Assembly (NCBI RefSeq): GCF_963259705.1
Contig: NC_081844.1
Span: 31,910,841-31,974,840 of the forward strand
Direction of reading: 5' to 3'
Origin: Myotis daubentonii
Taxonomy: Eukaryota > Chordata > Mammalia > Chiroptera > Vespertilionidae
DNA: 64,000 nt
Shown: piece after piece, positions 35,712 to 47,270 of the stretch
Layout of the letters: each line of letters starts with the position of its first letter
How positions within the stretch are numbered: position 1 is the stretch's first letter
Translations under genes and position numbers: made by a program
Notes under the pieces: model-generated
The model's input: the letters and a program-made list of their open reading frames with translations, nothing else
Told to the model about the DNA's origin: nothing
Database searches by the model: none

Positions 35712-35852
35712 CCTGGGGACCCTTCCACACACAGGTCTGATTCCACCAGTTGCTTTTTAAAGAAACCACTGTGTGCAGGCACTGTCCTGACCTCTGGCCA
35801 GGCTGTCATTGATTTACCCACAATCCAGGGGGTAGGGACTATCATGGATCAC
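35712..35852 (-). repeat. Inverted duplication, right arm (141 bp)
   Basis: Reverse-complement partner of 34990-35130, separated from it by 581 bp of spacer. On its inner side (35590-35690) there is a degenerate tandem stretch with repeated ACATGTATCCTTTATG-like units. Both arms lie in the intron of the ATG-only NFIC transcript, so a primary transcript could fold them into a long hairpin. Confidence 0.95.
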
Positions 35853-37899
35853 TATCACGGATGATAACAGGGCATCCCTGACTGGGGCCTGACCAGGGAA
35901 GGGGTGATGAGGAAGGTTCCGTTTTTACTTTTGTACTCTCCTTAGAGGTTCATGAAAAAGTGAGTGGCATTCACGGAGTAGCTCGGGCTGGGGAGAACAG
36001 GAGCTGGTGGTAACACCCCAGCTGCCACACCCCGAGAGCAGAGGACACAGCAGGGAGCCGGGCCTTGTGAAGGGGGGGTCCTGACCATGCCACTCCTCCT
36101 TGGCCATGGAGTGGGAGTGTCCATTTTGCAGATGAGAAACTGAGGCTCTAGAAGGGAACATTCAGGTCCTCAGTCATGGGAAGCAAAGGTGGGATATGAC
36201 ACTAGGGCTGGCACTGTCACAGATACACACACATACAGACACACACAGCTTACCACACAGTCACAGATTCACACAGACATACACAAACATGCCACACAGA
36301 CAAGATTTTCACATACACAGACTCATATACAGATAAACAGATCCAACAGGATACACACACACAGTCACACACAGAAACAACACACTGATTCACATGAAAA
36401 CAGCGCCACATAGACACACACACAGATCCACATAAATTACATGCAAACACAGACCCACACAAGAGTACTTTCACACACAACACACATACACTCCCATAAT
36501 CACACACACCCAAACACAATGACACATGCTGACAAGCACACACACCTGCAACAGAATCCAGTATTCATACACAGGTACATGGACACACACACACGTGCAC
36601 ACAATGACACACACACCCCACATCCCTGTTCCTTCCTCCTGGCAGTCCCCACAGCAACATTCCTCCCTCTCCCACAAGTACAGGTGCCTGTGAGCGCTTG
36701 TGTATTTGTGTCCCTCTGACAGTGTGGACGTGTGTGGTTGTGTGTGCAGAGTTCAGTGCAGGTGTGACCGTGACCAGGCGCCTCCTAAGGATGCGTTGTG
36801 GGTGTGCGCTTGTGGAGGTGCACACGGGAATGTGTCCCCCTGGGCGCCTGGGGGCGAGGGGATGAGGTGAGTGCGGCGCAGGGCAGACCAGGTAAGTGTG
36901 ACTGCAGAGGAGTGCGCTGGGGGAGGGCTGCGTCTGAGAGCAGCTGCTGTAGGGAAGGGTGAGGATGAAGTGGAAGGGCTGAGGGTGGGGGGCTGGGGGG
37001 AGCATGGAACCCTGAGGACTATGTATGGACCCCTTTTCCTCCACCTTCCCAAACAGCCCTTCCAACATGAGATGCGGGTCTAAGGAAAAAAGCAGAGATT
37101 TGGCCTGACCTCCGGGCTTTCATATTTAGAAAGTTATATGGAGGCCCTGGGCAGGGGTCTCCCTGGAGGGTGGAAAACAACACTTGGACCCCCACCCACC
37201 CCTGCCTGGCCCCCTGGCAAGTGCAGAGAGGCAGGAGGGGGTGAGGGGGGTCTACTTGGCCACACCCCTGAGACCGAACTAGCCCTTGCGCTTCAGTAAC
37301 CAACCTTCCTCAGGACCTCTTCCGCAGTAGAGGGGGGGACCCCCACCACCCTGCTCCCCTCCCCAGCAGGCACAGCCCCTGGAGTGATTGTGTCCCTGAG
37401 CCACCTCGTCCTGAACCTCAAGCCCCGACCACCTAGGTCCATGCCAGTTGGGGATCCCGAGGCAGGGGGCATTGGAGGGGGTGGGGTGCCGGTGAGGTCA
37501 GGTAGAGGAAGCACCCGCCCCCACCCAGCAGCCCCTGGTAGTTAAAAAGGAACTGGGGGTGGGGGCAGGGAGGAGAGTGTAGACCCATCCCCAAGATAGA
37601 CACTCAGCGCCAATCACCTGCACAGAGGGACACCCACTGTCCCCTGGGATGTGGCCACACGACACCGTTTCCCACTCACCACTCACCGACAACCCCCAGC
37701 TGTCACACACACGGGGACACCCCGTAAGGTCACCCAGGGACATCGCTGCCCCCCGGGGGCACACGACGCAGCCACACAGCCTCACGGCACCATTCCACGG
37801 GGACACATGGCAAGTCGCCCAGTTACCCAAAGACACACGCACACTGTCCAGAGCCGACAACGCTCTACCACACGCAACACAACACACCCAGCCACGTGG
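35853..37899. other. NFIC: Sequence between the inverted duplication and the upstream CpG island
   Basis: No exon seen. Contains a long CA-rich low-complexity region at 36215-36625 and G-rich and CA-rich unique DNA after it. It lies within the intron of the ATG-only NFIC isoform. Confidence 0.6.
36215..36625 (+). repeat. CA-rich low-complexity region
   Basis: About 400 bp built of irregular CACACA, CACAGACA and CATACA units. Apparent His/Thr-rich frames here are compositional. Confidence 0.9.
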
Positions 37900-38813
37900 A
37901 TGCGCAGACACATAAAGAAGAGGACCCGACGCTTGGGGACCCGGAGACCCACCGACAAGGAAGGGACCACCTCGCCGCGCAGACCCGCGAACGCACCCCC
38001 GGATTCCCGTGCTGATCTGTTTGGGAGCAGCGGAGCCCCAAACGCACCCCTGGAGTGCGGATGCCACCGCCACCCACGGACCAGACACCGGAACCCTCAA
38101 GTGCAGGCACGGACGCTCGCCGGCCTGGGGCTCTCGGGCCGAGACCTGGTGACCCCTCCCGGCGGAGACCCGCCGTGCGCGGCGGCCGGGCCGGGGTCGG
38201 CCTGGGGGCGGGGCACGCGCTGCGCGAGGGCAGGCCCCGGGCTACCCCTGCGTGGCGCTAGGAGCAGCCGCCCGCCCGGCTCCAAGTTCAAGGCGCCCGG
38301 CGGCGGCCGAGGCGCGCTCTCCGCCCCTCTCCGCAGCGGCCATTTTCCGCTAGCTGGCGCGTCGCGCTCGCCGGGACTGGGGCACCCCGGGGGCTGCCGC
38401 AACCCCGGCCCCGACCCTATCCCGGCCCCGCTCCCCCGCGGGCTGCGCGCTACAGGGTCAGGCGCCCCAAGCCGCGCCCTCTCGCCTCCCACCGTGCCGG
38501 ATAGGGGGCGGGGGTCCGGCCGGATTGAGGGGGGACCCTCTCCCGGGAGCCCCGCCCTCCCCGCCGATACAGCGGCTCCCGCGAGGGGCCCCCCCACTCG
38601 GGATCCCCCGCTGCGCCCTGCTTGCCAGCTCCGCCCCCAGACGCGAGGGGGGGGTCGGCGGGCGGGGGTCCTGGGTGGCGGGAGGGAGTGGGGGTCCCCG
38701 CATCGAGCCCTTCCTCGGGGCAGCCCCCCCAGACCTGACAACTTTCGCCCGGAGCCCACGCACCACCCCAAAAAACTCCCCGGGCGAAAACGAAAGTGGG
38801 GGCGGCGACGTAC

Positions 38814-38816
38814 CAT
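38814..38816 (-). CDS. NFIC: NFIC alternative first coding exon (initiator ATG only)
   Basis: The minus strand reads GCGCC-ATG directly followed by a strong GTACGT donor at 38813. Spliced to exon 2 in phase 0, this gives M-DEFHPF, the short N-terminal NFIC isoform that lacks MYSSPLCLTQ. The join creates GCCATGG, an optimal Kozak context (G at -3, G at +4), half supplied by each exon. The exon's 5' UTR must extend to higher coordinates through the CpG island at about 38.8-39.4 kb; its start cannot be fixed here. The position, 6.5 kb upstream of the other first exon, agrees with the human gene order as I recall it. The intron to exon 2 is about 15.8 kb. Confidence 0.85.
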
Positions 38817-39182
38817 GGCGCTGCTGCGAGGAGGCGAGGCCGGCGCCGGAGCGAGCGCGCTCGGTCCCCGGCGAGGGGGGGCCGGAGGCGGCGGGAGGAG
38901 GCGGCGAGGGAGGGCGCGCGGGGGAGGGAGCGAGCGCGCGAGGGAGGGGGCGCGCCGTGCCCGCCCCCCGGGTTCTCAGGACCCTCCCCTCGGCCCGCCT
39001 CCCCCGGCCCCGCGCGCCGCTGGCTCTTCAGGCTGCTGGGCGCCCCGGCCCCGGCTGCGGCAGCTCCATCCCCCGCCGCCCGCGCCAGGGGAGGCCGGGC
39101 GAGCGGCTGCGGCGGCGGGTCGTGGAGCCCCCGGCGGGCTCGCGCCGGACGGAGCGAAACCAGCTTCTCCGCGGCGCGCGCG

Positions 39183-39220
39183 CTCACACACACACACACA
39201 CACACACGCACACACACGCC
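39183..39220 (+). repeat. (CA)n microsatellite in the upstream CpG island
   Basis: (CA)n with CG interruptions, about 370-400 bp upstream of the ATG-only NFIC exon, so possibly in its 5' UTR or core promoter. Confidence 0.9.
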
Positions 39221-40060
39221 GATGGCTGGGGGCACTTGCGGCCGGGCCTCCTCGTCTCCGACTGTCGCCACGCACCCCGACGCGCGCAGACCAGCACACG
39301 GAGCGCGGGCAGCGGCCACGGACAGCCTGCGGGCGGCACCCAGACACACGGGGACCCGCGCGCACTGCCGATAGGGTGTCCAGGGTGCACACCTCTCACA
39401 GGATGCCACCAACACACTCACACTGACAGCCTGCGAGTGCCACCCAGGTAGACACACGGGGACCCACATGCTCACAGCCTTGGGGTGTCACCTAGACATC
39501 CAGAGCCTTCAGGGTGTCATCGGGCACAGAGATGGGCAATCCTAGCAACATCCTCCAGACCTGGGCTGACCCACACGCTGACCCCCAGGACCGCTGTCCG
39601 AGGCCAGCGCGCCAGCCACCCTGGCCCGTGAGAGGGCAGGTGTCCCGGATACACACAGTCACAAACACGCACAACGGCAGACGGGACAGATGGGGACACA
39701 GAGGCTCGGACACCGAGGGCGACAGACCTGGGGGCGGGGGTGCCCTGGGGGTCACGAGGGGCTTTCAGGCGGGACGGGGGTGGCGGGGAGCGCTCCGTAG
39801 GCGCAGGGGGGGCGGGCGCCCCCTCCTCGTCAGGATTCAGGACGAAGTCCCCGCAGTGGGGGACGGGAGGGGCCGTGGAGGGTCGGGTTGGGCTGCCGAG
39901 GGCTGGGACGCGGTGCCGCAGCGCTCCACTCCCCCGCCCCCCCCCCCCCCCCCCGCGCGCTCTCCCGCAGTCCCCCCGCCTCTGGCAGCCGCAGAGGAGG
40001 CGCCGCCCTTCCCCCTCCCGGCTCTGCGTCTGGCGCAGCGGGGGGGACGATGGGAGGGGA

Positions 40061-41500
40061 TGCTCTCGGGCCTGGTGGGGTGGAGAAGATCCCATATCTT
40101 ACTTGCGTCTGGGTTTCGTCCTGCCTGCGACCCCAGTTCCCTCCAGGAATTCAGGGACCCCTTTGGGGAAGCGGCTCCCAGCTCCCCCACGGAGGACGCT
40201 AGGATTTAGGATTGGGGCAGGCAGCATCCCAGGAGAAGAAAACCAGACCCTTGGCCACCCTTCTGGAGCCATGGCTGACGCTAGGGGCACTAGAAGTTGA
40301 TTTTGGGGGTCTGTGTGCGAAATCTCAGACAAATAGTGGTGACGGTAGCCCCGCCAACATAGTAGATGCTTAGTAAGTATAGGCTCCGTGTAGCCAGTTT
40401 CAACCCTCCAGGGGCATTTACTAGGCCCTAGTGACTAGGGGATGCGGAGGTTTTCTGTTTCATCTGCACATTCTTCTGCCCATTTTTCAGAATAGAAAAG
40501 TGAGGCCCAGGGAGGAAACTTACCCCCCCTCCCCCCGTCAGCCAGTATGTCAGAGGCCCAAGGAACCTAATCCTAACGCCTTCTTTAGGGCCATCCGATG
40601 GGAGAGGGGGGAGATTTGGAGGCGGCCTCCCCTCTCCCACACCTGAAGTCAAAGGAAGCAATGTGGGTACCCCAGCTCTGGCTTTGGCGAGGGAAGGGTT
40701 AAGGGGATAGAGATCCTCTCTTCCTCAGCGCACCTCTAATCTGCTTCTGTTAATCCCCAGCGGGATGGGATCCTGGCCCCACCCCTGCCTCAGGGAATTA
40801 GGTACCTGGGAGGAGAGGGGAGGTGGGGAGGCATACATTGATAGTCAGGCGAGGATTGGGGTCCAGAGGGCATTAAGCAGGGGCACAGAAGCGGCCCTCC
40901 ACCCACCATTTCCCCACGAGGCCGCCCCTGGGCCTGCAGGCAGAGTGTTAAGAGTCTACACAAGCCTGCTCGTTTAACCCTCACACCCCTATGAGAGGGC
41001 GCTGCCGCCGTCATTCCCATTCCACAAAGGAGGACATGAGCTCAGCGGGGTTTAGACACCTGCCCCGGGCCACCTGGTAAGCGCTGATGGTCTGGAAGAT
41101 GCTTTCCTGACAGTGGATCCCCTAATTTCAGCTCCTTTTGTGAGCTGTACAGACCGAGGATCTCCTAGAGAGTCAAATCCTGGTTTCTTTTTGCCTAACA
41201 CTTCTTCCCGCCCACATTTTACTATGAGCGGCAAGAAGAAACCAGGAAATCCCCCGCTGCTAAATACCCAAGTTCGTCACTTAGTTACAAGCTCTGCTTT
41301 CCTGATAACTGTGGGACACAGCTCCGATAAACCTCTGCCCCTCCAGAGTCAGGACCGCCTTTCCTCCAAATGGGTTGGCCCACAGTCCTTCCCTTCTAGA
41401 ACATTCCCAAAAGACAGACTGGTTAGCAAACATAGAAAATGTCCAGCTTTACAGACCAAAGAAATGATAATAAAAAGAAGAACACACCATGTCCTGGCAC
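40061..41500. other. Upstream flank of NFIC, no gene seen
   Basis: Unique-looking DNA with weak MIR traces (for example GAAAAGTGAGGCCCAGGGAG at about 40494 and ACAAAGGAGGACATGAG at 41024). No exon or RNA gene recognised. Confidence 0.5.
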
Positions 41501-41522
41501 TCATTAAAATAGGTACAGCTTT

Positions 41523-41742
41523 GCCCTAGCCGGTTTGGCTCAGTGGATAGTGTGTTGTCAGCCTGCGAACTGAAGGGTCTGGGGTTCGATTCCCAGTCAA
41601 GGGCACATGACGGGGTTGCAGGCTGGATCCCCAGTAGGGGGCGTGCAGGAGGCAGCTGATCAATGAGTCTCTCTCATCATCGATGTTTCTATCTTTCTCT
41701 CCCTCCCCCTTCCTCTCTGAAATCAATAAAAATACATTTAAA
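41523..41742 (+). mobile_element. Ves SINE
   Basis: Head GCCCTAGCCGGTTTGGCTCA, body CAAGGGCACATGACGGGG, tail TCAATAAAAATACATTTA. TSD AAAATAGGTACAGCTTT before and AAAATAGGTAAAGATTT after (two mismatches). Confidence 0.95.
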
Positions 41743-41749
41743 AAAATAG

Positions 41750-42250
41750 GTAAAGATTTAAAAATTAACAAAACCCAGTGCTGGCGAGAATGTAGTGAAA
41801 TAGACATTTTCATAACTTGCTTAGAAGTAAATGTGTGTATGGATTAGGAAAGCCATTTGGCAAGAGGTCTAAGACAAGTTCAGACCATATGGTCCAAGTC
41901 CCAGGAGTCTATCCTGATATTGGGAAAAGATATATATGTCCTTAAAGATCTTCATTGCCATATACTTGTGAGAATTGCTATAAATCAGTGTTTCCCAGCC
42001 TTTCTTTCATTATTAGTCCCCCCAGAGCAGTTTTAGATATTTTTTTCCTAATCACTTCTTACGAAATTTTAGTACCACCGATATACTGCATATTAATTTA
42101 CATACTGTAAATATATCTGTGTTTTGTACATTAAAAGAGTAAGATTTTTCACCTTACAAGAACAAATTTTTGCCCCAGTTGAGAATGAATGCCATGAATA
42201 ATGGTACGGCCTTCTGATGGAATATGATACAGTCCTTTAAAAAGAATCAG
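41750..42250 (+). mobile_element. L1 LINE fragment
   Basis: Resembles L1 3' sequence (TGGCGAGAATGTAGTGAAAT, AAAGCCATTTGGCAAG, CAGGAGTCTATCCTGATAT). Degenerate; a Ves SINE follows at 42255. Confidence 0.6.
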
Positions 42251-42254
42251 GTCC

Positions 42255-42460
42255 CACCGGTCAGCTTGACTCAGTGGTTGAGTGTCGACCTATGAACCAG
42301 GGGGTCATGGTTGGACTCCCAGTCAGGGCACGTGCCCGGCTTGCTGGCTCCATCCTTAGTATGGGGTGTGCAGGAGGTAGCTGATCAATGCTTCCCTCTC
42401 ATCATTGATGTTTCTATCTCCCTTTCCCTTCCTCTCTCTGAAATCAATAAAAATATTATT

Positions 42461-42515
<55 letters not shown>
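42255..42515 (+). mobile_element. Ves SINE with (TAAA)n tail
   Basis: Head CCCACCGGTCAGCTTGACTC, tail TCAATAAAAATATTATTT followed by about 12 TAAA units (42466-42518). Imperfect TSD AAAAAGAATCAGGTCC and AAAAAGAATGAAGTTCC. Confidence 0.92.
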
Positions 42516-42517
<2 letters not shown>

Positions 42518-42539
42518 AAAGAATGAAGTTCCAAATAAG

Positions 42540-43320
42540 AAAAAAGACAGCTACTTAAGAGGAAAGTGTGCAAAAAGCATGAACAGGCATAGTGTGAACA
42601 ATGAAACACGGGGGCCAACACGTGCATGGAGAGAGGTCCAACCTCTCTAGGGATCAAGCAGATGCACGACAAGGTCACAATGAGGCCTCATCGCACCCCT
42701 ATATCATTGCCCCCAATTTAAAACGTCCACCAATACCAGATGCTGGACAGGCTGTAGACACGCCGGCCGCTTCCACATGGCAACCACTTTGGGAAACAGA
42801 CGAATACTAAACACCGAACATTCATGTATCACACAACATAGCCTGTGTCTCCCAGACACAGAGCCACCAGAAACCCGTGCTTGTTGCCCCAGGAAACATG
42901 CCCCATAATGTTCAGCACTGTACTGTGAAGAAGAGGAAAACGCCGAGAGAATGGAGAAATGCATTGTGGGAAATTCACCCAAGGGCCTATTGATCAGCAG
43001 CCACAGTGGTGCCCTCAGCTATAGGCAAATGGTGTGGCTGGATTTAGCAACAGAACATCAAGTGGAACAAGAAGTTCCCAAATATTCCACATAGCACGAT
43101 GCCCTCTCTGTAAAGTTATAGTAACTAAACCGAAGCAACATTTTTTGGGGAAATACATGTTAGAGAGACAATTATTTTCAAGCAAGGAAAGGATAAATTC
43201 CAGTTTCAGGAGGATGGTTAACTTTGGGGTACAGGTTATTGCTAAAGTTCTGTTTATCCTGGTGGTGTTGAGTTTTAGGGTATTTATTCTATTAGCAAAC
43301 CTTTACATTTACTAATAAAA
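42540..43320 (+). mobile_element. L1 LINE 3' region
   Basis: Continues the L1 block beyond the SINE: CCAGATGCTGGACAGGCTGT, AACCACTTTGGGAAACAGAC, GAAGAAGAGGAAAACGCCGA, ending near ACTTTGGGGTACAGGTTATT. Old and without an intact frame. Confidence 0.6.
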
Positions 43321-43429
43321 GGAACAATGATGAAAGCAAGTTCTGAGTCAGACTGGGATTACACTCATTCTAGCATCGAAAGCCCAATAAATAGTTAAAT
43401 CGTCAACTCAGAATTAGAACTGTGCTGGG

Positions 43430-43560
43430 AGTAGACTGTCAGCTCCATGATGGGGTGTGGTGGGGAGGAGTTGGTCTTGTTCACAGCTGAATCCTGGACA
43501 CAGAAAACAGTGCCTGGTACATAGTAGGTGCTCAATAAAAATTTGTGGAATTAATAAAAG
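43430..43560 (+). mobile_element. L2 LINE 3' end
   Basis: GACTGTCAGCTCCATGATGG, CAGTGCCTGGTACATAGTAG and GTGCTCAATAAAAATTTGTG are the L2 3' end. Confidence 0.75.
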
Positions 43561-43589
43561 TCTCAGAGAGACCAAAGGGCTTGTAAATC

Positions 43590-43821
43590 CCATTTTAAAA
43601 GAATCATATATGTATATATATTAAATATATGTATTATATATATGTAAAATGTATATGTATGAAATATGATACATTTAATATGTACATATATAAATGTATG
43701 TTATTAAATAAGTATTATGTTATACATGATATATTCATATATAAAATACATGTATGTTAGATATGCAACATATATTATATAAATATAATTATTATATTTA
43801 ATTATAATATTATATATAATA
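43590..43821. repeat. AT-rich low-complexity region
   Basis: About 230 bp of irregular TATATGTATA units. A Helitron is inserted at its right side; AT-rich targets with an A/T dinucleotide suit Helitrons. Confidence 0.9.
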
Positions 43822-44043
43822 CTAGAGGCCCGGTGCACAAAGCTCATGCACGGTAGGATCCCTAGGCCTGGCAGGTGATCAGGGACCATCAGGGCTTCCT
43901 CCCCTGGCTGCCCTCAGGGGCCTTACTTCCTTCCGTGCCACCCCCTGGTGATCAGCGCACGTCATAGCGAGGGATCGAACTCCCGGTCTCCCGGTCAAAC
44001 TCCTGAGAGGACACTTTGCATATTAGCCTTTTATATAGAGAGA
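43822..44043 (-). mobile_element. HeliBat-like non-autonomous Helitron, copy 1
   Basis: On the minus strand the element starts TCTCTCTATATAAAAGGCTA, includes AATATGCAAAGTGTCC, and ends GTGCACCGGGCCTCTAG followed by T. TC at the 5' end, CTAG at the 3' end and insertion between A and T are Helitron hallmarks, and the terminal sequence matches vespertilionid HeliBat. No Rep/helicase coding. Its CCCCCTGGTG segment is a degraded version of the CTCF-like motif of copy 2. Confidence 0.88.
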
Positions 44044-44173
44044 TAATTATATAATTATTATGTTTATATGTTAAAATATAAATATACATATTTAAAGGAA
44101 TCATACCCACACATATACATCAGGCTTCCTTAACTACAGCACTGACATGAGCTGATCTTCAAGATGCTTTGTT

Positions 44174-44382
44174 GCCCAGTTGGCATGGCTCAGTGGTTGA
44201 GCATCGACCTATGAATCACGAGATCATGGTTCGATTCCCAGGCAGGGTACATGCCTGGGTTGGGGCTCGATCCCCAGTGTGGGGCGTGCAGGAGGTAGCA
44301 GATTGATGATTCTCCCTCATCATTGATGTTTCTCTCTTTCTCTCTCCCTGTCCCTTCCTCTCTGAAATCAATTTTTTTTTAA
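44174..44382 (+). mobile_element. Ves SINE
   Basis: Head GCCCAGTTGGCATGGCTCAG, tail TCAATTTTTTTTT. Perfect 13-bp TSD AAGATGCTTTGTT at 44161-44173 and 44383-44395. Confidence 0.95.
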
Positions 44383-44609
44383 AAGATGCTTTGTTTTGGA
44401 GGGGGTAAAAAAAAGACAACCCAAATTACTGAGTTATAAAGATATGCTTCCAACATTTACGTAAGAAGAACACAAACAAAGCCACACAATACAAAGTGGC
44501 AGATATCTAGCCCCATTTTGCAGATGGGGCGACTGAGGCCCAGAGCTACTAACTACCCAAAGTTACCCACTCCTCTACTCTGCGTTTGTAGCACCCAAGC
44601 AGACACAGA

Positions 44610-44930
44610 TAGTAAGGAAAGGAATGGGCGTGGCTGTGTCCATCACATTCTTTCGCGTCTGGTTTCTTCCACTCCGCATAATTATTGTGCGGTTCATCCA
44701 CGTTGTTGCGTGTCCCAATAGTTCATGCCTTTTTATGGCTGCTTAGTACCTACACTAAGTGCATTTATGTAAAAGTCTTTGCATGGCCATAGCCCTTCAT
44801 TCCTCTTGGGTAAAGACCTGGGAGTAGAAGGTTGGATCCCAGGGTGGTAGGTATGTGTTCAACTTTTTAAGAACCTGTCAGACTGTTTTCCAAGGTGGTT
44901 GCACCATTTGACACGCCTACCAGGAGAGAC
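44610..44930. mobile_element. L1-associated repeat fragment
   Basis: CTCTTGGGTAAAGACCTGGG, ACTTTTTAAGAACCTGTCAG and CTGTTTTCCAAGGTGGTTGC match a common mammalian L1-linked sequence. Confidence 0.6.
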
Positions 44931-45409
44931 AGGGAGTTCCAGCTGCCCCACTTCCGGTGGCTGAGGCTGAACAAACAGAGGGACAGATGCCTCCTCTGGC
45001 GGAGCGAAGGGGAGAGTGCCAATCGGATGGGGGAGGGGGCAGCGCGGAGCGGACCGTGGGGGTAAATCCAGCAGGGGCTGGATTCTGTGGATTTGCTGGC
45101 CACGCCCCCCAGGCCCAGGAGAAAGGAGGGGCTGCAGGTTTGGGCGGGGCCACCACACCTGGATTCTAACCAGGGGCTGTCACTTCCCGGTCTTGGCAGG
45201 GATGGCCAATTCTCCTGCCGACTGAGTCCAGGGCTTGCTCCCGGGAGCCCCTAGTTGAGTTGCAAGCGTCGAACTTCAGGTTGGCCTACGAGACCTCGGC
45301 ATCTGTCCAGTGGGGGGAGTCGGCCCGGCCCGTGGTCGACTACTTGAATCTTTGTCACTCGATACAAGGATTCAGCTTTCAGGAATGGGGAGAGTGGCCC
45401 AAGGCCCAG

Positions 45410-45610
45410 ACAGGAGCCGCCTGGCCCGAGTTCGAATCCCAGCAGTGTGACCCTGGGCAAATCACCTGAACTCTTTAAGCCTCAGTTTGCCCATCTGCAA
45501 TACAGGGGAATCACAGTAGTCATAGCGAGGATTAAGTCAGTTATTTGCAAAGTGCCTAGAATAGGACCCATCACCCAGTAATGACAGAGAAATGTTTGTT
45601 ACATTAAAAA
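45410..45610 (+). mobile_element. MIR SINE
   Basis: CCGAGTTCGAATCCCAGCAG, TGTGACCCTGGGCAAATCAC and CAGTTTGCCCATCTGCAATA followed by GCGAGGATTAAGTCAG; a well-preserved MIR. Confidence 0.85.
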
Positions 45611-45964
45611 CAAAAAACCCCACCCAGGTGGAGAAGTGAGGCTGTTCACCAAGCTCTGCCTCGGCCACTAGGAAACCCTGAGTGCCCGACAGGTGGGGCT
45701 GCGGAGATTCCACACGTGGGGAGTAGGCGGGCTTCCAAGCGTCGTCAATGATGTGGGAGAAATGCAGGCGATGCGATGGTTACAGGGGAAATACAGCAGG
45801 TGACTTCTGTACCACCAATAACGAACATTTAACAAGAGCAGCAAGCACACCTGGACCTAGCTCGTTTTGTGCCTGGCACTCTTCAAAGTGATTCAGGATG
45901 ATATCTGGCGACAGGAGAAGATTTGACTTTGGGTGGTGGTCAAACGGAGCAATGTACAGATCTT

Positions 45965-46138
45965 TTTAAAAAAATTTTGTATTGATTGAATTGACAGAGG
46001 CGGGGGGAGACATCAGTTTGTTGATCCACTTATTTTTGCATTCATTGGTTTCTTCTTGTATGTGCCCAGACCGGGGATCAAACCTGCAACCTTGGCATAG
46101 CAGGATAACGCTCTAACCAATTGAGCTATCAGGCCAGG
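45965..46138 (-). mobile_element. tRNA-derived SINE (older Ves-like), antisense
   Basis: Antisense head ends TCTAACCAATTGAGCTATCA then GGCCAGGG; same older head type as the SINE at 5427. TSD GCAATGTACAGATCTT at 45949-45964 and GCAATATACAGATCTT at 46139-46154 (one mismatch). Confidence 0.9.
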
Positions 46139-46544
46139 GCAATATACAGATCTTGTAACTTAGAAACCCACACCTGAAACCTATATGTTCATGTTGACCA
46201 ATGTCACCCCCCCCCCCAAATTTAATAAGTTTAAAAAAACACAAAGGAGCTCAGGGCTTGAAGTTTTTCTGTAAAAAGCCACAGAGTTCATATTGTAGCT
46301 TTGCCAGCCAGATGGTCTCTGTCCCATCTGTTCAGCTCTGCCCTTGTAGCTTAAAAGCCAAAAGATACCAGAAATGGCATGTCAACAAACGGGCCCTGTG
46401 CCAATAAAACTTTATTTAATTTCACATAATTTTTGCATGTCACAAAATATTATTCTTTTGGATTTCTTCCAACCATTTCACAATGTAAAAACAATCCTTA
46501 GCTCACATGCTGAACAAAAACTCCAGCCCCTGTAACACAGTTTG

Positions 46545-46730
46545 CTGAGCCTTACGTTAACCCATTGCCACAGCTCCACATGAAAGGTACTGCCACCATG
46601 TCCATTTACAGATAAGGAGGCTGAAGCACAGAGAGGTTAAGGGAGTTCCCTAAGGTCACACAGCCAGTATATGGTAAGCCTGGGATTTGAACCTGGGCAG
46701 CCTGTTCACAAGGCCCATCTTTTTAACCCC
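46545..46730 (-). mobile_element. MIR SINE, antisense
   Basis: TTTACAGATAAGGAGGCTGA, CAGAGAGGTTAAGGGAGTTC, GGTCACACAGCCAGTATATG and GGATTTGAACCTGGGCAG in complement order of MIR. Confidence 0.85.
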
Positions 46731-47039
46731 TGACGGTCCCACTTTCTAGCTATCAGCTATAAAAAAAAGGGCAGGGGGAAAAAAGGGGGGGTGGTTGGGA
46801 GGCATGGACAAGAAGGAAAGAGGCCAAAATTGCAACAATGGTATTGGCTGATTTTTTTTCCTTTTCAGTGTTTCTGCAGAGGGTATTATTATCATTGTGG
46901 TTGAGTGAGGAGGGTCTGACTTCCCAACAGAAGTCACTGTCCCCACCTTCCCAGAACTTTCTCAGCCTTCAGATGTCCCCTCAGCAAAGCATCATTACTC
47001 CTTGAATTCTCTGGAGCCTGGGAGGTAAGCAGCAGCAGG

Positions 47040-47270
47040 TATCATTATGCCCACTTTACAGATGAGGCAACTGAGGCCGCAGCAGCGCTGGAGCCCTAAT
47101 AAAAGCTTACATCGTGTAGGCAGCCATTTGGGGCTATTGTCCCATTTGATGGACACAAGCCCTCGAGGCAGGCCAGGGAATGCTTATTAGCTTGTTTGAT
47201 AGACAAGGCATGGCTCAGGCCCAGAGCGGGAAATGACTTGCCCAGGGTCACACAGTGAGTGTGACCAGGT
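47040..47270 (-). mobile_element. MIR SINE fragments, antisense
   Basis: Two partial stretches: CCCACTTTACAGATGAGGCA at 47051, and GAAATGACTTGCCCAGGGTC with ACACAGTGAGTG at 47231. Possibly two MIRs. Confidence 0.65.

Larger units (their letters stand above)
37900..40060 (-). promoter_or_regulatory. NFIC: CpG island promoter of the ATG-only NFIC first exon
   Basis: A dense CpG island spans the alternative first exon at 38814-38816, continues through 39.4 kb, and has a second lobe at about 39.73-40.06 kb. On the minus strand the upstream part would carry the 5' UTR and core promoter. It contains a (CA)n run at 39183-39220 and a near-pure C tract at about 39936-39955 (G-run on the transcribed strand). 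No TATA box is apparent. The transcription start could lie anywhere in roughly 38.85-40 kb. Confidence 0.7.

Noticed and set aside
36189..36677. His/Thr-rich and Cys/Val-rich open frames
   Set aside because: Products of the CA-rich low-complexity region on either strand.
37651..39426. 591-codon plus-strand open frame across the upstream CpG island
   Set aside because: Composition is Arg/Pro/Gly/Ala/Thr-rich as expected from GC- and CA-rich DNA; overlapping frames on both strands are open too; no domain is recognisable; it is antisense to the NFIC first exon.
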